The translations under genes and the position numbers were made by a program. Below are positions 1-3,295 of a stretch of DNA of 5,345 bases, in pieces. Position 1 is the first letter of the stretch. Every line of letters begins with the position of its first letter. A model generated the notes under the pieces. It saw only the letters and a list, made by a program, of their open reading frames with translations, searched no databases and was not told the DNA's origin. The stretch comes from a bacterium (lineage in GTDB: Bacteria > Auribacterota > UBA3054), in assembly GCA_017444325.1 (NCBI GenBank), contig JAFSWV010000117.1, positions 1-5,345 of the forward strand, read 5' to 3'.

Positions 1-388
1 CGGTCGTTTTCTTTCTTTCGTCGGCGGACATGAGGTGGATGGCTTTCTTGCCGATGACGCCAGGGACGTCACCCTTGGCGGTGTGGATGATGACGCGGCG
101 GCCGGGGATGATGTTCGTGTCGAAGCCGCCCAGAGGCTGGAACTTGATGACGCCGTCGCAGATACTTTGCACCTGGAAGCCGATCTCGTCGATATGGCCG
201 GCCAGCATGACTTTCCTCTTGCCTTTCTCGTTAAGGACGGCGAAGCTGTTGCCGTGCGTGTCGCCGTAGACTTTATCCGCGACGGATCTCATTTCCGCGC
301 GCCAAATGTTCCTGGCGCCGTCTTCATAGCCGGTGGGGCTGGGAGCGTTCAGAAGTTTCTCCAGATAGGTCATGCTTGATTTTTTCAT
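1..388 (-). CDS. M42 family metallo-aminopeptidase, N-terminal 129 residues (cut by window edge)
   Basis: This is the N-terminal third of an M42 (glutamyl aminopeptidase / deblocking aminopeptidase / former 'endoglucanase M') cytoplasmic dinuclear-metal peptidase. Family members are usually about 340-360 residues and assemble into tetrahedral particles that trim peptides. Seen in the sequence: an 'APSPTGYE' N-terminal motif (residues 15-22), 'GDTHGN' (42-47), and 'LAGHIDEIGF' (62-71), where His65 is the expected first metal ligand and Asp67 the residue beside the active site. 'PLGGFD' (85-90) and 'GVIGKKAIHLM' (110-120) also match the family pattern. The remaining ligands lie beyond the left edge. 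The start at 388 overlaps the stop of the upstream HIT gene as ATGA, with a weak AGAAGAAG Shine-Dalgarno upstream. An in-frame ATG at 373 (residue 6, 'MTYLEKLL') is an alternative that fits the usual family N-terminus. Translational coupling to the HIT gene is inferred. The family call is firm; substrate preference cannot be told. Confidence 0.93.
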   Translation of the reverse strand, partial: MKKSSMTYLEKLLNAPSPTGYEDGARNIWRAEMRSVADKVYGDTHGNSFAVLNEKGKRKVMLAGHIDEIGFQVQSICDGVIKFQPLGGFDTNIIPGRRVIIHTAKGDVPGVIGKKAIHLMSADERKKTT

Positions 389-963
389 TTTTTTACTTCT
401 TCTAATTTGGGGTTATTTGAAAGATAAAGATCGTAAATGTCAGTTAAAGAACGGGAGATCACCCTGGTGTCGGCGCAGGTCGTGATGAAATTGGTGTCGC
501 CGAAATAGCGGGGTACGATGTGCAGATGAAGATGCTCGGCGATGCCGGCCCCGGCGATCTTGCCCATATTGATGCCGATGTTGAGGCCGCCCGCGCCCAC
601 GCTCTTCTTGACGATGCCCTGCCACTTCTTCAGAAGCGCGAAGAACTCCTCATAAGTCTCCTCGTCGAGTTCGTCAAGCGTTTCTACGTGAGCGTAGGGG
701 AGAATGAGCACATGCCCCGGGGTGTAGGGGTAGGTGTTCATCGTAACGAAACACCTCTTGCCTCTCTCCAGGAGCAGGTTGTCGCGGTCGGAAGTTAAGG
801 GAGCCTTCACTTTGGCGCAAAAGACGCATTCTCCGTCCTTTTTCGGCCCGGAGATGTAGGCGCTTCGCCAGGGAGCCCAGACTTCGCCCACCTTTCTCAT
901 GGACTTTTCCAGCTCCGAATTAAGTTCTTTCTCAATATCCATATTAATTCTATATTTTAGCAT
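385..963 (-). CDS. HIT-family nucleotide hydrolase/phosphorylase (Ap4A phosphorylase-like)
   Basis: A cytoplasmic histidine-triad protein of 192 residues, expected to cleave dinucleoside polyphosphates such as Ap4A or related nucleotidyl conjugates through a nucleotidyl-histidine intermediate. The triad 'HLHLHIVP' is at residues 144-151, with His146 as the expected nucleophile. 'CVFC' (46-49), with His92 in 'YAHVETL' and His144, forms the likely structural zinc site. 'WAPWRSAYI' (29-37), 'MNTYPYTPGHVLILP' (75-89) and 'NMGKIAGAGIAEHLH' (132-146) are typical of the longer bacterial subfamily that includes the Ap4A phosphorylase Rv2613c, as does 'GDTNF' (155-159). The exact activity (phosphorylase or hydrolase) is not decided by sequence alone. 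The start at 963 has only a weak ribosome site; Met8 (position 942) is an alternative and both lie before the conserved core. The gene is first in a two-gene minus-strand unit: its TGA overlaps the ATG of the M42 peptidase. It diverges from thyX across 82 bp. Confidence 0.94.
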   Translation of the reverse strand: MLKYRINMDIEKELNSELEKSMRKVGEVWAPWRSAYISGPKKDGECVFCAKVKAPLTSDRDNLLLERGKRCFVTMNTYPYTPGHVLILPYAHVETLDELDEETYEEFFALLKKWQGIVKKSVGAGGLNIGINMGKIAGAGIAEHLHLHIVPRYFGDTNFITTCADTRVISRSLTDIYDLYLSNNPKLEEVKK

Positions 964-971
964 AATTCGCT

Positions 972-983
972 CATCGTACGATG
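972..983. promoter_or_regulatory. Perfect 12-bp palindrome in the HIT/thyX divergent region
   Basis: CATCGTACGATG equals its own reverse complement. It lies 9 bp upstream of the HIT start and immediately before a TTGACA hexamer (984-989) facing thyX. This is the position and symmetry expected of a dimeric repressor's operator, but no regulator is visible in the window and the function is inferred from symmetry and location only. Confidence 0.35.
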
Positions 984-1030
984 TTGACAGGGATGATAAG
1001 ATGGAAGTGATAGGTTTTTGCCTATAAAAT
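984..1030 (+). promoter_or_regulatory. Possible thyX promoter region (elements poorly matched)
   Basis: A consensus -35 hexamer TTGACA sits at 984-989, but no good -10 lies 16-18 bp downstream; the best is the poor AGTGAT at 1006-1011. A TATAAA box at 1023-1028 lacks a -35 at the right distance and would start RNA on top of the thyX ribosome site. The TATAAA overlaps the right arm of a small inverted repeat, ATAGG (1010-1014) and CCTAT (1021-1025), with a 6-nt loop. A thyX promoter is expected here, but which elements are used is uncertain. Confidence 0.3.
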
Positions 1031-1033
1031 TTT

Positions 1034-1037
1034 GGAG
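1034..1037 (+). promoter_or_regulatory. Ribosome binding site that decides the thyX start
   Basis: GGAG ends 8 nt before the ATG at 1046. A GTG in the same frame at 1037 overlaps this element and so cannot use it, which favours the ATG. Confidence 0.7.
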
Positions 1038-1045
1038 TGTGTGAT

Positions 1046-1741
1046 ATGTCAGAAACAGTATTGAACGTGAACGCGCCGCCAAAGGATCACGTTATGGTCC
1101 TGGACGGACAGGGCTGGGTAGGCCTTGTAGAAATGATGGGAAGCGAGACGACGGTCGTCAACGCCGCCCGAGTCTCCTTCGGGAAATTCGTCTCTGAGAT
1201 CAAGGAACGCGACATCATTTTGATGAAGTATCTTCTTGAGAACCGCCACACGAGCCCCTTGGAGCACGTGGTCTTCTCCTTCATCGTCCACTGCCCGCTC
1301 TTCGTAAGAAGCCAGTGGCACCGCCACCGCACCTGGTCCTACAACGAGATCAGCCGCCGCTACACGGAGACCGACATCGAATTCTACGTGCCGCCCACCG
1401 TCAGGTCGCAGAGCGAGAACAACCGCCAGGCCTCCGAAGACACCATGTCTCCTGAAGCTCAGGCTGAAGCGAGGGAAATGATCAGTAAGGCCAACGAGCA
1501 GAGCCTCAAGGAATACGAAGCGCTTTTGGCCAAAGGCGTCTGCCGCGAGCAGGCCAGGGGCGTCCTTACCCAGAATGTCATGACGACTTTCTGGGCGACC
1601 GTCGATCTGCACAACCTGGCGCATTTCCTGGAGATCAGGGACCACGCCGGCGCGCAGTGGGAGATGGTCCAGTACGCCAGGGCCATAAAGCAACTTATAA
1701 AACCGAAATTACCGCACGTGGCGGAGATTCTCCACTGGTAA
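1046..1741 (+). CDS. thyX: Flavin-dependent thymidylate synthase ThyX
   Basis: ThyX makes dTMP from dUMP in the cytoplasm, using methylene-tetrahydrofolate as carbon donor and reduced FAD as hydride carrier. It is unrelated to ThyA and yields tetrahydrofolate rather than dihydrofolate. The protein has 231 residues, close to the usual 210-260. The diagnostic ThyX signature appears in full as 'RHRTWSYNEISRRY' (residues 93-106). 'NAARVSFGK' (39-47) and 'HTSPLEH' (68-74) are the other conserved N-terminal blocks. 'REQARGVLTQNVMTTFWATVD' in the C-terminal half is the conserved helix carrying the family's dUMP-contacting Arg; 'DHAGAQWEM' follows. The ATG at 1046 is preferred over the in-frame GTG at 1037 because GGAG sits correctly spaced before the ATG. 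The gene diverges from the HIT/M42 unit and converges on tRNA-Ala. A 214-codon open frame on the opposite strand is only a shadow of this gene. Confidence 0.98.
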   Translation: MSETVLNVNAPPKDHVMVLDGQGWVGLVEMMGSETTVVNAARVSFGKFVSEIKERDIILMKYLLENRHTSPLEHVVFSFIVHCPLFVRSQWHRHRTWSYNEISRRYTETDIEFYVPPTVRSQSENNRQASEDTMSPEAQAEAREMISKANEQSLKEYEALLAKGVCREQARGVLTQNVMTTFWATVDLHNLAHFLEIRDHAGAQWEMVQYARAIKQLIKPKLPHVAEILHW

Positions 1742-1755
1742 TGAGAAACGCTCAG

Positions 1756-1784
1756 AAAATAAAAAAACCATCCCCAAGGGATGG
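1756..1784 (-). terminator. Intrinsic terminator of tRNA-Ala
   Basis: A perfect 7-bp hairpin has arms CCATCCC (1768-1774) and GGGATGG (1778-1784) with a 3-nt loop. Read on the minus strand it is followed by seven T and then ATTTTC, a good rho-independent terminator 4 nt past the tRNA CCA end. Read on the plus strand it is followed only by AATTTGG, so it should be a weak terminator for thyX. Confidence 0.88.
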
Positions 1785-1788
1785 AATT

Positions 1789-1864
<76 letters not shown>

Positions 1865-1880
1865 ACGGAAAACGACGACA

Positions 1881-1909
1881 ATAATACTACAAAGAGGAGT
1901 AAAAGTCAA
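1881..1909 (-). promoter_or_regulatory. Sigma70-type promoter of tRNA-Ala
   Basis: On the minus strand TTGACT (1909-1904) and TATTAT (1886-1881) are separated by exactly 17 bp, a near-consensus promoter. Transcription would begin near 1874, about 10 nt before the tRNA 5' end. The -35 hexamer ends one base before the manA ATG and the spacer covers the manA ribosome site. Confidence 0.85.
1894..1899 (+). promoter_or_regulatory. Ribosome binding site of manA
   Basis: GAGGAG lies 10 nt before the ATG at 1910 and is the strongest Shine-Dalgarno in the window. It sits inside the spacer of the opposing tRNA-Ala promoter. Confidence 0.8.
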
Positions 1910-2950
1910 ATGCCAATTTTCTATCCTATGAAGTTCTCGCCCGTTTACAGGGCCAAGACCTGGGGCGGCCGCTGCCTCACCCGTTTCTTCAATCGTCCGA
2001 CGCCCGCCGTTTCTCCGGTAGGCGAGTCCGCTGAGATCATCGACGCTCCCGGCATGACCTCCTCGGTAGCCGAAGGACCGATGGCCGGCACGACGCTCAC
2101 GGAACTCTGCAAGAATTATCCTCAGGAAATTTACGGCCGCCAGGCCAGCCAGTACCAGTACACCGGCTTCCCAGTCGTCTTCAAGTACATCAACGCCGAG
2201 GAAGCCCTCTCCATCCAGGTGCACCCCGACGACCGCTACGCCATGAAGTACGAGAACGCCAACGGCAAGTTCGAAGCCTGGTACATCGTGGACGCCAAGC
2301 CGAACGCCAGGATCTCAAGAAGCTTCAAGCCAGGCGTCACCGCCGAGAAAGCCAAGAAAGCCATCAGGGAAGGCCGCGCCGAGGAAGTCATCCACTCCTA
2401 CCCCGTTGAGAAAGGCCAGTCCATCGTTGTTCCTCCCGGCACCATCCACGGCATCGGCAGGGGCTTGATCGTCGCCGAAGTCGCGCAGAACTCCGACATC
2501 ACTTATCGTGCTTACGACTACAACCGCACTCCCGCCAAAGGCGAGAAGCGCCCCCTGCAGATCGAAAAAGTTCTGGACGTTCTGAAATTCCAGGACCAAA
2601 ACGACTTCGTCAAGGAAGTGAAATTGAACAGCCTCTGCTCGAAGATATGCCTGAACGACTGCTTCTCCCTCTACAAGTACTCCTTCAGGGAACCCATCCA
2701 CGACTACACTTACAACCAGTTCAGGCTGCTTTGCAACGTGGAAGGACACGGCACCATCATTTCCCCGGACAGCCTCTTCGAAGACATCGAGTTCCATCCC
2801 GGCGACACGATTTTGATCCCGGCTTGCCTATACGACTTCAGCCTCGTCCCCGCCACCCACTGCGTCATGCTGGAAGTCTTCGGCGGCAAATTCGACAAGA
2901 ACGAGGACCGCAAGCAAGCGATGATCCCACACCCCCAGGGCCAGTTCTAA
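1910..2950 (+). CDS. manA: Class I mannose-6-phosphate isomerase
   Basis: A zinc-dependent cytoplasmic isomerase interconverting mannose-6-phosphate and fructose-6-phosphate, linking mannose use or GDP-mannose synthesis to glycolysis. The 346-residue protein has the short bacterial (Bacillus ManA-like) type I architecture of paired cupin folds. Expected zinc ligands are Gln103 and His105 in 'SIQVHPDD', Glu122 in 'KFEAWYIVDA', and His180 in 'VPPGTIHGIGRG'. Arg200 in 'QNSDITYRAYDYNR' (193-206) matches the catalytic arginine. 'KTWGGR' (16-21) and 'PVGESAE' (36-42) are the N-terminal family motifs; the usual Trp in GESWE is Ala41 here. The C-terminal cupin runs from about residue 245 to 330. The start is supported by GAGGAG at 1894-1899. 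No convincing plus-strand promoter is seen: an AATAAT (1880-1885) lacks a -35, so transcription may come partly from thyX read-through. A bidirectional terminator follows. Codons strongly favour C in third position. Confidence 0.94.
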   Translation: MPIFYPMKFSPVYRAKTWGGRCLTRFFNRPTPAVSPVGESAEIIDAPGMTSSVAEGPMAGTTLTELCKNYPQEIYGRQASQYQYTGFPVVFKYINAEEALSIQVHPDDRYAMKYENANGKFEAWYIVDAKPNARISRSFKPGVTAEKAKKAIREGRAEEVIHSYPVEKGQSIVVPPGTIHGIGRGLIVAEVAQNSDITYRAYDYNRTPAKGEKRPLQIEKVLDVLKFQDQNDFVKEVKLNSLCSKICLNDCFSLYKYSFREPIHDYTYNQFRLLCNVEGHGTIISPDSLFEDIEFHPGDTILIPACLYDFSLVPATHCVMLEVFGGKFDKNEDRKQAMIPHPQGQF

Positions 2951-2967
2951 GATCAGCGAAAACGCTT

Positions 2968-3010
2968 AAAAAGAAAGGACCTGCTCATGCGAGCAGGTCC
3001 TTATTTATTA
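2968..3010. terminator. Bidirectional intrinsic terminator between manA and tRNA-Gln
   Basis: A perfect 12-bp stem (2975-2986 with 2991-3002, loop ATGC) has a T-rich tail on the plus side (ATTTATTATT, serving manA) and TCTTTTT on the minus side (serving tRNA-Gln). A smaller AGCG-AAAA-CGCT hairpin (2955-2966) lies just upstream. Both facing genes can stop here. Confidence 0.92.
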
Positions 3011-3011
3011 T

Positions 3012-3085
3012 TGGCAGGCGTGCCAGGACTCGAACCTAGAATGGCGGAACCAGAATCCGAAGTGTTACCATTACACCACACGCCT
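3012..3085 (-). tRNA. tRNA-Gln, anticodon CTG
   Basis: This 74-nt tRNA folds with a perfect 7-bp acceptor (AGGCGTG with CACGCCT), D arm GTGT/ACAC, anticodon loop TTCTGGT, variable loop CATT and T arm CTAGG-TTCGAGT-CCTGG. The discriminator is G, as usual for bacterial tRNA-Gln, and CCA is encoded. Anticodon CTG reads CAG. Two oddities: the first pair is A1-U72, where E. coli tRNA-Gln has U1-A72, and the top pair of the anticodon stem (27-43) is a T/C mismatch. It converges on manA and diverges from the large secreted-protein gene. Confidence 0.96.
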
Positions 3086-3108
3086 AGATGTCAAAATTAG
3101 TGAGGATG

Positions 3109-3137
3109 ATTTTATTATAAAGGGGGTTTAAAGTCAA
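3109..3137 (-). promoter_or_regulatory. Sigma70-type promoter of tRNA-Gln
   Basis: On the minus strand TTGACT (3137-3132) and TAAAAT (3114-3109) are spaced by 17 bp. The -35 hexamer and spacing are the same as in the tRNA-Ala promoter. RNA would start near 3102, giving a leader of about 16 nt before the tRNA. A TATAAT overlapping the same region lies only 12 bp from the -35 and is less likely to be the -10. Confidence 0.8.
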
Positions 3138-3175
3138 GTGCCGTCTCATAGCCTTTATCCGTCCAAAATCAGTAC

Positions 3176-3204
3176 AAAACAAATGCTTGGATTTATGGTA
3201 TAAT
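3176..3204 (+). promoter_or_regulatory. Extended -10 promoter of the secreted-protein gene
   Basis: TGGTATAAT (3196-3204) is a perfect extended -10 element (TGnTATAAT). The -35 position 17 bp upstream holds AAAACA, a weak match, as is common for extended -10 promoters. Transcription would begin near 3211, leaving a leader of about 85 nt before the ATG at 3296. That leader contains a 13-codon open frame (3226-3267) of doubtful significance. No riboswitch fold was recognised. Confidence 0.7.
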
Positions 3205-3295
3205 ATTCCAATATAGAAGAATACGATGCAGGCTTCATCCTTTTTAGGGTGGATAATGCTTTCGTGAACCAACAATCAAACTTTACGGGATTTTT

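Noticed and set aside
35..798. Plus-strand open frames of 79, 114 and 92 codons opposite the M42 and HIT genes
   Set aside because: They are shadows of two confidently identified genes, with no domain.
1049..1693. A 214-codon open frame antisense to thyX
   Set aside because: It lies wholly within an unmistakable thyX. The translation shows no recognisable domain and has the composition expected of the complement of a C-ending codon-biased gene.
2315..3039. Open frames antisense or out of frame within manA (160, 130 and 67 codons)
   Set aside because: manA has complete family motifs in its own frame. One of these frames also runs through the terminator into the tRNA-Gln gene.
3012..3295. Genomic island inserted at tRNA-Gln
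   Set aside because: Integrases normally target the tRNA 3' end, which faces manA. The atypical gene lies on the 5' side, and there is no integrase or repeated tRNA fragment in the window.
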